From Candidatus Auribacterota bacterium (lineage in GTDB: Bacteria > Auribacterota > Tritonobacteria > UBA1439): a stretch of DNA of 36,720 nt. A model generated the notes under the pieces. It saw only the letters and a program-made list of their open reading frames with translations, had not been told where the DNA came from and ran no database searches. Below are positions 1 to 8,063 of the stretch, piece after piece. The translations under genes and the position numbers were made by a program. The stretch's first letter is position 1; each line of letters starts with the position of its first letter. The stretch spans positions 1 through 36,720 of the forward strand of contig JAPLCW010000140.1 of NCBI GenBank assembly GCA_026392015.1. The letters are read 5' to 3'.

Positions 1-177
1 TTGGCAGTTAGCTCGAGAAAAACGTTCTGATATCCCAAAAGAAGCTCTCATGCTTCCTCCGGTCGATCTGGATGTCTTGCTCCATAACAAACTTGCTAAT
101 CCCACCCTAGGGGGGTACTATGTCTATTCCAGTCCCTGTATAGTAATTGGACTTTCACCGTTCTTTCTAAAAAGCTT

Positions 178-511
178 AATAGCTCACCGCAGAGACGCAG
201 AGCACGCAAAGGGCGATCGCAAAGAAATAATTCAGGTTCTCTTCCATTTTGTGTGGGTAAATAGATATCATTCCCTCCCCCTTCGGAGGGGGGAGGGGTA
301 ACTTGGGTCACCCACACAAAACGAAAGAGAGTCATAATTCATAATAGCCTGACTCTCGACGTGATGTATCATCTCTGCGTGCTCCGCGTCTCCGCGGTTA
401 AATATATGATCTCTTCTTTTTCCAAACTTGGAGTACTATAGATGCTATATTTTGTATCTGTCGGGTAATTACCAGTAATGAATTTAGTGTTCAATATTTT
501 GAGGAATGTCC
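178..511 (+). repeat. Dispersed 228-bp repeat, copy A (interrupted)
   Basis: This copy matches 9384-9612 in inverted orientation along its full length. Shared landmarks in order are TAGCTCACCGCAGAG, GCGATCGCAAAGAA, ATAATAGCCT, TTGGAGTACTA and CAATATTTTG. Both ends stop at about the same place (near GAAT-TCCT). Copy A is 334 bp because of a 107-bp insertion (element plus duplicated target); without it the two copies are about equal in length. The repeat is partly self-complementary (GCAGAGACGCAGAG against CTCTGCGT...CCGCGTCTC). No coding capacity is evident. Confidence 0.85.
234..333. mobile_element. 100-bp MITE inserted in repeat copy A
   Basis: The element is flanked by a direct repeat ATAATTC at 227-233 and 334-340, which occurs only once in the uninterrupted copy at 9384-9612. 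Its ends are imperfect inverted repeats of about 22 bp sharing CTCTT and TTTTGTGTGGGT. The middle holds a GC-rich hairpin (CCCTCCCCC-TTCGG-AGGGGGGAGGG). It encodes no protein, so it would have moved with a transposase supplied in trans. The 7-bp duplication and the empty site are seen directly; the transposase family is unknown. Confidence 0.8.
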
Positions 512-525
512 TACGCAGGGTAATT

Positions 526-735
526 GGCAGGGGCAAAATCAAACACAGGATATAATTATTCTACTATTCGGGTCATGACGGATTTTTGTAATCGACAAAA
601 CAGAATCTGTAGGGGCTTGATTTATCAAGCCCTCATCGAATACCTTGATATGCCGCGGGTTCGATCCTTCGGCTTCGCTCAGGACAAGTTCGTCGAACCC
701 CTACAGATCAACGCCCCCAAATTGAGCCACTACCT
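526..735. mobile_element. MITE family M1, copy 1 (degenerate, longer)
   Basis: This copy is related to 7860-7980 and 21215-21335. Shared parts are a left end resembling GGTAGTG-GTCAATTACATG, then AGGATA-AATTATT, TGTAGGGGC, GATTTAT, GTTCGA, CGAACCCCTA, and a right end AAATTGAGCCACTACC. It is longer than the others because of extra bases near 565-600 and 640-690. It ends about 50 bp before the start of the secreted-protein gene at 786. Confidence 0.65.
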
Positions 736-785
736 ATATAATTGCACGCGTGAGTCCGCCGTGCTAACATTACTCGGAGGGTGGA

Positions 786-1436
786 ATGAAAAACTTAGTG
801 TCACGTGTAAATGCATTCATGAGCGTATTCTTGCTGGCAGGTTATCTATCTCCCTGCATCTTCGTACTCCTGGGATTCTCCTCCTCCGCGGCGCGCGCCG
901 GGGAAAATGCATCGGAGAAGGTTCCGCAGACGCTCGCATCTCCGGCAGGTGTGACGCGCGAGTATATGAGCAAGGCGGGCTATCGCATCGTATGGCCCGA
1001 GGGGTGGGTGAAGAACGATACCGATATCCGTCCCCTTGATGTCGCCTTCTTCTGCCGCAGCGACCCCGGCGTGAACATCAGTGTCACATGGGCGCCCGCG
1101 GGCGGGGAAGCGGCGCTCACGGACGCTGCAGCGAAAGAGATAAAGGAAATGTTCCGCCAGAGCTATCCGGGCTACGATGTGACGGCAGAGGAGTGGCGCA
1201 CGGTGGATGGCGCAAAGGCGTACTGTCTCTCCGCCCGTTACGCCAGGATGGACACGCAGCTTCATAACAAGCAGGTGATGTTCATCAAGGGCGGAAAATT
1301 CTTCACGATTTCCTATACCTCCACCCCTGCGCTCTTCATGAAATACCTTGAGGCGTGTGAGCGTACGGTGGGGAGTTTCAGAACTGTTGGTGGATCGGCA
1401 GCCCCTGTGGTACAATCACCACAACCAAAGCAGTAG
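786..1436 (+). CDS. Secreted protein of unknown function, PsbP/DcrB-like
   Basis: This is a 216-residue protein with a long hydrophobic N-terminus and a likely signal peptidase site after ARA near residue 38, so it should be exported. The mature part reads YRIVWPEGWVKND, then a compact alpha/beta region with VNISVTWAP and a C-terminal KQVMFIKGGKFFTISYTS strand pair. That is the general pattern of small PsbP/DcrB-like periplasmic proteins, in which a Trp-containing strand precedes a lipid-facing sheet. The family call is tentative. The start is supported by GGAGGG just upstream of the ATG. No partner gene is adjacent: dnaX follows after a repeat-filled gap of 96 bp. No catalytic motif is visible. 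Confidence 0.75.
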   Translation: MKNLVSRVNAFMSVFLLAGYLSPCIFVLLGFSSSAARAGENASEKVPQTLASPAGVTREYMSKAGYRIVWPEGWVKNDTDIRPLDVAFFCRSDPGVNISVTWAPAGGEAALTDAAAKEIKEMFRQSYPGYDVTAEEWRTVDGAKAYCLSARYARMDTQLHNKQVMFIKGGKFFTISYTSTPALFMKYLEACERTVGSFRTVGGSAAPVVQSPQPKQ

Positions 1437-1447
1437 GGATTGCAGGA

Positions 1448-1500
1448 TTAAGGATTAAGAAAACAGGATTAAGCAACCACGTTTTAAGCTTAATCCTTAG
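1448..1500. repeat. Self-complementary word repeat before dnaX
   Basis: TTAAGGATTAAG at 1448-1459 pairs with CTTAATCCTTAG at 1489-1500 (11 of 12 positions). Extra copies of GGATTAAG and CTTAAT lie inside and just after. It sits between the secreted-protein gene and dnaX and could form a hairpin, but there is no T-run typical of a terminator. Confidence 0.6.
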
Positions 1501-1532
1501 TGCTTAATTCTTAGTGCTGAGGAGGAGTAATC

Positions 1533-3299
1533 GTGGAATATCAAGTTCTGGCGCGGAAATGGCGCCCCCAGCAGTTCGATGACGTCGTCGGACAGGAGCA
1601 TGTTACTACCACCCTCAAGAACGCCATTGCCAGAAACAGGGTTGCGCATGCCTATCTTTTTACCGGGCCGCGGGGGATCGGAAAGACGAGTATGGCGCGG
1701 ATACTGGCAAAGGCGATCAACTGTGTAAAGAGTCCGGGCTCCGAGCCGTGTGGCCGCTGCCCCTCCTGCCAGGGGATCACCGAGGGCAACAGCATGGACG
1801 TGCTGGAGATTGACGGCGCGTCCAATAGAGGAATTGACCAGATCCGCGAACTCCGTGAAAACGTGAAGTTCGCCCCGAGTTCCAGCAGGTATAAGGTGTA
1901 TATCATCGACGAGGTCCACCAGATCACGACGGAGGCCTTCAATGCTCTCCTGAAGACACTCGAGGAGCCGCCGCCGCATGTAAAATTCTTCTTCGCCACC
2001 ACCGAGCCGCACAAGGTCCCTGCGACGATCCTCTCGCGGTGTCAGCGCTTCGACCTGCGGAGCATCTCTACGGGAGAAATCGTCGGGCGTCTCTCACAGA
2101 TAGCCAAGGCGGAGAAGATCAAGATCAGCGAGAGCGCATGCTACGCGATCGCCCGCTACGCGCAGGGGAGCATGCGGGATGCGGTGAGCATTCTCGATCA
2201 GCTCGTTTCTTTCAGTGAGGGCGCCATCGGCGAGGAGAATGTCATCTCCATGCTCGGGCTCGTGCGTGAGTCGGTGCTCCAGGAAATGACGGATTCGCTC
2301 CTTGAGGGGAACTGCCGCAGGGGGCTCGAGCTCATCGCCGCGGTTGCTTCCGAAGGGAAGGAGCTTCCGCTCTTTCTCGCCGACTGGATCAGTTACCTGA
2401 GGGAGATCATGCGTGTCCTCGTGGTGGGGAAAGAGGAGGGCTCCGCGGGCGTTTCTCCGGATGCGTGGAAGATCATCCTCGCGCAGAGTGGGAAGATCTC
2501 GCGGGAGCAGATGCTCTACGTGCTGGAGGTGCTCACGCGTGCCGACCAACAGGTGCAGCGGGCACTCTCGCCGAGGATTCTTTTTGAACTCGCGTTTTTG
2601 AAGGCTGTCAGGATGAGGGATGTCACCTCCCTCACCGAGATAATGAATAGGATCGGCGAGCTTGAACGGAGGATCGGAGGAGGAGAGCAGGACGCCTCCC
2701 GTGAAACTCCTCCTCATCCCCCGGGAGCCGGTGTTCCGCCGGGGCGGGATCGGCTGACGGCGGGGAGAGAAACCTCAAGAAAAGTCGCGCCTCCCGGGGG
2801 TTTGGCCGGGCCCTCGGGGAAAGGGTCCCCTCAGAAGACATCGGATCGAAGCGAGAGCGTCTCGAACATCGCCCCCTCCGCGGCTCGTGACCTCCCCCCG
2901 GTTCCTGACGCCGACGTACTCGCTCGTGTCCAGGGAGCATGGCATGAGATCCTCGATCGCATTGCCGTGGTGAGGCCGGTCCTCAAGTCGTATCTCCTCA
3001 GCGGAATCCCTGCCCATTGCGAGGGGGGGGTGTTGACGGTGGAGTTTGGAGAGGAGCAGTCCTACCACCGCGATTCGCTCGATGACCCGAGGGACAAGCA
3101 GCTGGTGCGGAAGATGCTGTGCGAGAGGATCGGGTGCGATATCGTGGTGCGGTTCGAGGTCAGGAAGAAGGCGGAGAGGGAGGGCGGGGCGGAGCGCGCA
3201 TCGGTGCCGCGCAAGGAAATGAACAACATCAAGAAGAACCCGCTCATCCAATCGGCGCTGGAGATGTTCCAGGCTCAGGTTGTGGATATTAAAAGATAA
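1533..3299 (+). CDS. dnaX: DNA polymerase III subunit gamma/tau
   Basis: This encodes the clamp-loader ATPase that loads the beta clamp and couples the polymerase cores to the replisome. The 588 residues open with YQVLARKWRPQQFDDVVGQ, the family signature. Walker A is GPRGIGKTS at 45-53. Four zinc-binding cysteines are at 64, 73, 76 and 79. Walker B is DEVH at 126-129, and the SRC arginine-finger motif is at 168-170. A Pro/Gly/Ser-rich linker of roughly 90 residues follows, then a C-terminal domain near 465-560. The start is GTG, chosen because GGAGGAG lies 7 bases upstream and the conserved N-terminus begins there. No programmed frameshift signal is obvious. recR follows after 184 bp; the small ybaB gene often found between them is missing. 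Confidence 0.97.
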   Translation: MEYQVLARKWRPQQFDDVVGQEHVTTTLKNAIARNRVAHAYLFTGPRGIGKTSMARILAKAINCVKSPGSEPCGRCPSCQGITEGNSMDVLEIDGASNRGIDQIRELRENVKFAPSSSRYKVYIIDEVHQITTEAFNALLKTLEEPPPHVKFFFATTEPHKVPATILSRCQRFDLRSISTGEIVGRLSQIAKAEKIKISESACYAIARYAQGSMRDAVSILDQLVSFSEGAIGEENVISMLGLVRESVLQEMTDSLLEGNCRRGLELIAAVASEGKELPLFLADWISYLREIMRVLVVGKEEGSAGVSPDAWKIILAQSGKISREQMLYVLEVLTRADQQVQRALSPRILFELAFLKAVRMRDVTSLTEIMNRIGELERRIGGGEQDASRETPPHPPGAGVPPGRDRLTAGRETSRKVAPPGGLAGPSGKGSPQKTSDRSESVSNIAPSAARDLPPVPDADVLARVQGAWHEILDRIAVVRPVLKSYLLSGIPAHCEGGVLTVEFGEEQSYHRDSLDDPRDKQLVRKMLCERIGCDIVVRFEVRKKAEREGGAERASVPRKEMNNIKKNPLIQSALEMFQAQVVDIKR

Positions 3300-3480
3300 G
3301 CTATCGAGCTATCAGGGAATCCGGCGATTGAGCTATCGAGCAATCAAGCTATCGAGTGAAAAAAATCCAGTTGCATGATGTGTCCTTCCGGAATGGGTTA
3401 TTCGGCAATTTTCCGCCTGCGTCCATGAATTCTCTATTGGCATTTGGGATTTTTAAATTTGGGATTTATTTGGGATTTAA
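3300..3480. repeat. Low-complexity word repeats between dnaX and recR
   Basis: The words GCTATCGAG, AGCTATC and GCAATC recur in direct orientation at 3300-3358. Three copies of TTTGGGATT or TGGGATTT lie at 3440-3478 just before the recR start. There is no open frame that could be ybaB. Confidence 0.6.
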
Positions 3481-3483
3481 TTT

Positions 3484-4080
3484 ATGCGCTATCCCCCGCC
3501 GATACAAAAACTGATCGAGGAGCTCACCAGGCTGCCCGGTATCGGGCCGCGGAGCGCGGAGCGGATCGTTTTTCACCTCCTCAAGGCTCCGCCGTCTGAC
3601 TGCGCGCAACTCGCAGGGGCGCTCGTCGAGCTCAGGAAGAGAATTCTCCACTGCTCCGTCTGCTACAGCGTCGCGGAGAGCGATCCGTGCCCTATCTGTT
3701 CGGACAAGAAGCGCGACCCCCATACCCTCTGCGTGGTGGAGCGCCCCTCGGATATGATGGCGGTGGAAAAGACCGGGAGCTACCGGGGCCTCTACCACCT
3801 GCTCATGGGCAAGATCGCTCCACTGGACGGCGTTGGTCCGGATTCACTCCGGATCGAAGAGTTGCTCCAGCGGGTTAAGAAGGGGGGGGTCAGGGAGGTG
3901 GTTATTGCCACCAGCTCCGATGTGGAGGGAGAGGCAACCGCAATCTACCTTGCCGGGGCCCTGAAGCGGTTTCCGGTAAAGGTAACCCGCATTGCCCATG
4001 GAATACCGATGGGGAGCAGCCTCGATTTCAACGACGCGGTTACCATCAGCAAGGCTTTTGAGGGGCGCACCCTGATGTAG
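3484..4080 (+). CDS. recR: Recombination mediator protein RecR
   Basis: RecR acts with RecF/RecO to load RecA at single-stranded gaps. The 198-residue length is standard. A helix-hairpin-helix LPGIGPRSAERI lies at 17-28. Four zinc cysteines are at 57, 60, 69 and 72 (C-x2-C-x8-C-x2-C). A Toprim domain follows, with VVERPSDMMAVEKTG and YRGLYHLLMG, ending with the TRIAHGIPMGSSLDF block typical of RecR. The gene follows dnaX in the same direction, the usual arrangement. No strong ribosome binding site is visible because the region upstream is repeat DNA; the start is set by the conserved N-terminus. Confidence 0.97.
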   Translation: MRYPPPIQKLIEELTRLPGIGPRSAERIVFHLLKAPPSDCAQLAGALVELRKRILHCSVCYSVAESDPCPICSDKKRDPHTLCVVERPSDMMAVEKTGSYRGLYHLLMGKIAPLDGVGPDSLRIEELLQRVKKGGVREVVIATSSDVEGEATAIYLAGALKRFPVKVTRIAHGIPMGSSLDFNDAVTISKAFEGRTLM

Positions 4081-4143
4081 TATTTGCTTTTCGCAACGCC
4101 CTGTGATACTATTACCGCTCCTGTGTCGCAGTATCCTATTACT

Positions 4144-4713
4144 ATGAAGAAACTTACCGAAATAAGATGGCATGGTCGTGGCGGGCAGGGGGTTAAGACC
4201 GCATGTGAATTCGTCGCGGCTGTTGCGATCAATGAGGGGAAGTTCAGCCAGGGCTTCCCCGACTACGGCCCCGAGCGATCCGGCGCCCCCATGAGGGGAT
4301 TTACCAGGATCAGCTCCAATCTCATCAGGGAGCACTGCGCGGTGTACCATCCCGACCTGGTGCTGGTGCTGGATGAGAGCCTGATCGGCCCCGAGGATGT
4401 GTGTGAGGGGCTGACCGATGCGGGGTCGCTGATCATCAACACCAAAAGGCCTGCCGCGGAGTTCAAGAAAAGCTGCAAGGGCACTGTCTGGACCATCGAT
4501 GCGACGGGGATTGCCCTCAATGAGATAGGGCGCCCGATCCCGAACATGCCGATGGTGGGCGCGCTTATCAGGGTAACGGGGCTCCTCAATCTGGAGTCGC
4601 TTTTGGAGGATGTGCGGCGGGATTTCTCCAAGAAGTTCGACCAGAAGACGGTGGAGGGGAACATTCGCGCGATACGCAAGGCATACGACGAGGTGAAAAA
4701 AAATGGCTCGTGA
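4144..4713 (+). CDS. porG: Pyruvate:ferredoxin oxidoreductase, gamma subunit
   Basis: This is the gamma subunit of a four-subunit 2-oxoacid:ferredoxin oxidoreductase, which interconverts pyruvate and acetyl-CoA plus CO2 using ferredoxin. It has the family signature EIRWHGRGGQGVKTACE at the N-terminus, then FPDYGPERSGAPMRGFTRIS, and ends around 189 residues. The ATG at 4144 is preferred over an upstream TTG at 4084 because the conserved sequence begins within a few residues of it. The ribosome binding site is weak. The last 11 bases overlap the start of the delta-subunit gene, indicating coupled translation. Pyruvate is the likely substrate from the subunit set; other 2-oxoacids are possible. 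Confidence 0.93.
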   Translation: MKKLTEIRWHGRGGQGVKTACEFVAAVAINEGKFSQGFPDYGPERSGAPMRGFTRISSNLIREHCAVYHPDLVLVLDESLIGPEDVCEGLTDAGSLIINTKRPAAEFKKSCKGTVWTIDATGIALNEIGRPIPNMPMVGALIRVTGLLNLESLLEDVRRDFSKKFDQKTVEGNIRAIRKAYDEVKKNGS

Positions 4714-5065
4714 GCCGGGGTACAAAGAATTGCCGATCGGCGGTCTGATCCTCGAGGCGGGGAACGCCATCCGGTACAAGACCGGCGGATGGAGGACCTA
4801 CCGCCCTCAGGTGGACAAGGACACCTGCATCGAGTGCCTCCAGTGTTGGCTCCTCTGCCCCGACTGTTGTATCTACGCCGAGAACGAGAAGATGGAAGGG
4901 TACGACTACGACCACTGCAAGGGATGCGCCATCTGCGCGAAGATATGCCCGGCGAAGTGCATCCGGATGATCCTCGAGACCGATCCTCGCGGGATGGCGG
5001 ATGAACGGGGCCGTTATCATTCGAAGTCAAAAAATAGTTCGTCTGTTATTGATTCTAAAAGATAA
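4703..5065 (+). CDS. porD: Pyruvate:ferredoxin oxidoreductase, delta (ferredoxin) subunit
   Basis: This small electron-transfer subunit carries two [4Fe-4S] clusters. The eight cysteines form two CxxCxxC...C sets: CIECLQCWLLCPDC near 46-60 and CKGCAICAKICPAKC near 73-87. The N-terminal half contains the GGWRTYRP block typical of PorD. The protein is 120 residues; its last 20 or so residues, rich in Ser and Lys, run toward repeat DNA and may be a non-conserved tail. Its start overlaps porG by 11 bp. It is separated from porA by 241 bp of repeat DNA, which is unusual for genes of one complex. Confidence 0.93.
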   Translation: MAREPGYKELPIGGLILEAGNAIRYKTGGWRTYRPQVDKDTCIECLQCWLLCPDCCIYAENEKMEGYDYDHCKGCAICAKICPAKCIRMILETDPRGMADERGRYHSKSKNSSSVIDSKR

Positions 5066-5067
5066 AT

Positions 5068-5290
5068 CCGCGGTTAAACAGTGGTTAACGAGTTCTAACC
5101 GCAGATTGGGTGGATTAGGCGAATTGGAAAAGCTGAAGGGTAGTAGCCACGGATGAACACGGAGACACGCGGCAGTGTGAAGTTGAGCAAGGTGTTTGGG
5201 GGCTTTTAATAGCAGGTCTTTTAAAGTTGTTTGAATCCGCATAATCAGCGTAATCCGCGGTCAAAACAGTATAGTTGAATAGATCGTTTA
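5068..5290. repeat. Dyad-rich repeat between porD and porA (family shared with 14000-14142)
   Basis: It contains ATCCGCGGTTAAAC near the left end, CCGCAGATTGGGTGGATTAGGCG in the middle and GCGTAATCCGCGGTCAAAAC near the right end. The same words occur in the greA/corA spacer. A second block, CACGGATGAACACGG, lies near 5149. No gene is supported. The element interrupts the por operon without touching either reading frame. Confidence 0.65.
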
Positions 5291-5306
5291 AGGGCGAAAA
5301 CAGATT

Positions 5307-6476
5307 ATGAATAAAGTGGTCGCACTCACAGGCAACGAGGCGGCGGCGGAGGCAATGCGGCAGATCAATCCCGATGTTGTCGCGGCCTATCCGATCACGC
5401 CGCAGACAGAGCTCATGCATAAATTTTCCGACTTTGTCGCTGACGCCGTTGTCAAAACAGAAATGATCCTCGTGGAATCGGAGCATAGCGCGATGAGCGC
5501 CTGCATAGGTGCGTGCGCTGCGGGGGCCCGCGTGATGACCGCCACGAGCGCAAACGGCCTCGCCTTCATGTGGGAGGTGGTGTACATCGCCGCATCCTTA
5601 CGGCTGCCGATTGTCATGACGGTGGTGAACCGAGCCCTCAGCGGGCCGATCAATATCCACTGCGACCATAGCGATACCATGGGATGCAGGGACAGCGGCT
5701 GGATCCAGCTCTACGGTGAGAACCCCCAGGAGGCGTACGACAACATTATTCAGGCAATCCGCATCGCGGAGCACCCCGATGTCCGCCTGCCTGTCATGCC
5801 GACCTTCGACGGCTTCATCATCAGCCACACGCTCGAGCGTTTGGAGATTCTCAGCGATGAAGAGGTGGGAAAATTTATCGGCGCGTGGAAGCCGGTGCAC
5901 CCGCTGCTGGACATCGCACATCCTGTCACGTACGGGCCTCTCGATCTCCAGGATTACTATTTCGAACATAAGAAGGGGCAGGCAGAGGCGATGAAGCGCG
6001 CCAAAGGGGTGGTTCTCGCAGTCGGAAAGGAATACGGAGCCCTCAGCGGCCGCGAGTACGGTTTTTTCGAGGAGTACAAGACCAGGGATGCAGAGCAGAT
6101 TATTCTCTGTCTGGGCTCAGCATCCGGGACGGTCAAATCGGTGGTGGATGGACTCAGGGAGAAGGGGCGGCGGACGGGCGTTTTGAAGCTCCGGATGTTC
6201 CGGCCGTTCCCCGCCGAGGAGATACTTTCCGCAATTGGCCACGCGAAGTCGATCGCGGTCCTGGACCGCGCGGAAGGGTTCAGCGGGCTGGGCGGCCCGC
6301 TTTTCCCCGAGGTGCGATCGGCTCTTTACGGGAGGAGTGACGCAAAGGTGATCAATTATGTGTATGGCCTGGGGGGAAGAGACCTCAGCCCTGAGATGAT
6401 CCTCTCCGTCTTCGACGACCTGGAGGAGGGAAGGATAACTGATCGCGAGGCGGTTCACCTGGGAGTAAGAATTTGA
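5307..6476 (+). CDS. porA: Pyruvate:ferredoxin oxidoreductase, alpha subunit
   Basis: This catalytic subunit of pyruvate:ferredoxin oxidoreductase has 389 residues. The N-terminal domain begins TGNEAAAEAMRQINPDVVAAYPITPQTE, the pyrimidine-binding signature, followed by ESEHSAMSACIGACAAGARVMTATSANGLAFM and the IVMTVVNRALSGPINIH block that contacts pyruvate. The C-terminal transketolase-like domain has LGSASGTVKSVVDGLREKGRRTGVLKLRMFRPFP, ending near GGLGGPLF-like sequence. Length and order match other four-subunit enzymes. The ribosome binding site is poor (AGGGCGAAAAC). porB follows after 64 bp. Confidence 0.96.
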   Translation: MNKVVALTGNEAAAEAMRQINPDVVAAYPITPQTELMHKFSDFVADAVVKTEMILVESEHSAMSACIGACAAGARVMTATSANGLAFMWEVVYIAASLRLPIVMTVVNRALSGPINIHCDHSDTMGCRDSGWIQLYGENPQEAYDNIIQAIRIAEHPDVRLPVMPTFDGFIISHTLERLEILSDEEVGKFIGAWKPVHPLLDIAHPVTYGPLDLQDYYFEHKKGQAEAMKRAKGVVLAVGKEYGALSGREYGFFEEYKTRDAEQIILCLGSASGTVKSVVDGLREKGRRTGVLKLRMFRPFPAEEILSAIGHAKSIAVLDRAEGFSGLGGPLFPEVRSALYGRSDAKVINYVYGLGGRDLSPEMILSVFDDLEEGRITDREAVHLGVRI

Positions 6477-6540
6477 GGATTGAACCATTGAGGACACTGA
6501 ATTTCAGTCCATTCAGTGTTTTCAGTGGTAAAAGAAAATT

Positions 6541-7476
6541 ATGGCGATAAATCTCAAGGAGCTTTCCAAGAAGTCGATTCCGCTCAGTGCCGGTCACCGC
6601 GCGTGCGCGGGGTGCGGGAGCATTATTTCAATAAAGCTCGTGCTCATGGCGGCTGAGGATCCGATTGTCTGCACGTGCGCCACCGGCTGCATGGAGGTGG
6701 TGACGACCATATTCCCTTTCACGGCTTGGAAGGTGCCTTTCATCCACAACGCGTTCGAGAATGCCGCCGCAACGATGAGCGGTATCGAAAGCGCCTACGT
6801 GTCGCTTAAGAGGCAGGGGAAGATATCGGGGAATATCAAGTTCATCGCGTTTGGTGGAGATGGCGGGACGTACGATATCGGTCTTCAGTCTCTCTCGGGG
6901 GCGATGGAACGAGGGCATGACATGCTCTATGTCTGTTACGACAACGAGGCGTATATGAATACGGGGATCCAGCGCTCGGGTTCGACCCCACGGTGTGCCG
7001 CCACCTCCACCTCTCCCGTGGGAAGGGCTTCGCAGGGAAAGAAGCAGTACCCGAAGGACCTCACGAAGATTATGCTCGCGCACAACATCCCCTACGTAGC
7101 GCAAGCATCGCCGCACCGTTGGCTTGACCTTATGACGAAGGTGCGGAAGGCGCTCTCGATTGAGGGGCCCAAGTTTATCAATATCATCTCCTCCTGTCAC
7201 CGCGGATGGCGCGTCCCTGTGGACAACGCGCTTGACGTGTGCAGGGTGGCGGTCGAGACCTGCTACTGGCCCCTTTATGAAGTAGAGAACGGTGTCTGGA
7301 AACTCAACTACACACCCAAGGAGAAGCTCCCGATCGTCGAGTGGTTCAAGGACCAGAAGCGCTTCGCGCATCTCCTGAAACCGGAGAACGCCGCGCTGCT
7401 ATCCGCCATCCAGGCGGAGGTGGACAGACGCTGGAACGAACTGCTCCAGTCCTGCGGGGGAACGAAAACGTCGTAG
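6541..7476 (+). CDS. porB: Pyruvate:ferredoxin oxidoreductase, beta (TPP-binding) subunit
   Basis: This is the thiamine-diphosphate and [4Fe-4S] subunit, 311 residues. It opens with LSAGHRACAGCGS, giving two of the cluster cysteines, and has the Mg-TPP motif GDGGTYDIGLQSLSGAMERG followed by YDNEAYMNTGIQRSGSTP near 140-150. The later HRGWRVP block supplies another conserved part. It completes the set gamma-delta-alpha-beta, so the enzyme should be functional despite the repeat between porD and porA. A short spacer of 64 bp with repeated TTCAGTG words precedes it, and the ribosome binding site is weak. Confidence 0.96.
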   Translation: MAINLKELSKKSIPLSAGHRACAGCGSIISIKLVLMAAEDPIVCTCATGCMEVVTTIFPFTAWKVPFIHNAFENAAATMSGIESAYVSLKRQGKISGNIKFIAFGGDGGTYDIGLQSLSGAMERGHDMLYVCYDNEAYMNTGIQRSGSTPRCAATSTSPVGRASQGKKQYPKDLTKIMLAHNIPYVAQASPHRWLDLMTKVRKALSIEGPKFINIISSCHRGWRVPVDNALDVCRVAVETCYWPLYEVENGVWKLNYTPKEKLPIVEWFKDQKRFAHLLKPENAALLSAIQAEVDRRWNELLQSCGGTKTS

Positions 7477-7520
7477 GCCCCCTGTACAGGAGCGATCCTG
7501 ATATGGTATTTTAAACAATT

Positions 7521-7787
7521 ATGGTCCAACGTCTCCACCTTACAATGGAAATCAGCGAAAAGCCCGATGGGAGCTATGAGGCCCATTGCCCTGAGCTCTC
7601 ACTCACAGCGCACGGGCGTTTCGCAGAGGATGCAATCGACAGGCTGAAAGAGCTTGTCTTCTCCTCCATGGCGGGCAGCTTTGACGGTGCGCTGCCGGAG
7701 GTTAAAGCGCCGGATTTGCTCAAGGGGATCCTCGCGAATAACACACACTGCTACCTTTATCTCCCGTCTCACCCGAGGATCCATTGA
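7521..7787 (+). CDS. Lone HicB-like fold protein
   Basis: The 88-residue product has the strand-strand-helix pattern of HicB-type proteins: LTMEISEKPDGSYEAHCPELSLTAHG, followed by the helix AEDAIDRLKELVFSSM. The C-terminal part has no DNA-binding domain that I recognise, and no HicA gene is adjacent, unlike the complete hicBA pair at 20720-21150. It may be a single-domain HicB-like regulator or a leftover antitoxin. It lies 44 bp after porB in the same direction. The C-terminal tail (HCYLYLPSHPRIH) may not be conserved. The ribosome binding site is not strong. Confidence 0.6.
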   Translation: MVQRLHLTMEISEKPDGSYEAHCPELSLTAHGRFAEDAIDRLKELVFSSMAGSFDGALPEVKAPDLLKGILANNTHCYLYLPSHPRIH

Positions 7788-7859
7788 GCCGCATCCCCCG
7801 TTGATCGGTAGGGGGCAATTAAGGGGAGACGGGTGTTTATCCGCTCCTCCGGGTTAATC

Positions 7860-7980
7860 GGTAGTGTCTCAATTACATGTGGAATATAACTATTCTATGT
7901 TGTAGGGGCGCGATTTATCGCGTCCGGGTTCGATAAATCGAACCCCTACAAATCAAAGACATTCAAATTGAGCCGCTACT
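7860..7980. mobile_element. MITE family M1, copy 2
   Basis: This 121-bp element has inverted ends: GGTAGTGTCTCAATT on the left and AATTGAGCCGCTACT on the right, which matches the left end in about 12 of 15 positions when reversed. The inside is a fold-back (TGTAGGGGCGCGATTTATCG against CGATAAATCGAACCCCTACA). It is close to the copy at 21215-21335 over the whole length. Confidence 0.75.
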
Positions 7981-7995
7981 GGGGAATCACAGCTA

Positions 7996-8025
7996 TTGTG
8001 ACTTTACACTCTCATATGTTAGAAT
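7996..8025 (+). promoter_or_regulatory. Predicted sigma-70 promoter for the PEGA lipoprotein gene
   Basis: TTGTGA at 7996-8001 and TAGAAT at 8020-8025 are separated by 18 bp. The -10 lies 39 bp upstream of the ATG at 8064. The promoter starts right after MITE copy 2. Confidence 0.55.
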
Positions 8026-8063
8026 TTCGCTCGTAACTCTCTGATAGTGAAAGGAGTTCTCCG

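Noticed and set aside
50..301. Plus-strand frame open to the left edge of the window
   Set aside because: It runs through repeat copy A and the MITE, and no family is recognisable. A true gene end before about position 170 cannot be ruled out.
524..1039. Plus-strand frame over MITE copy 1 and the start of the secreted protein gene
   Set aside because: It is made mostly of repeat DNA and overlaps a better-supported gene in another frame.
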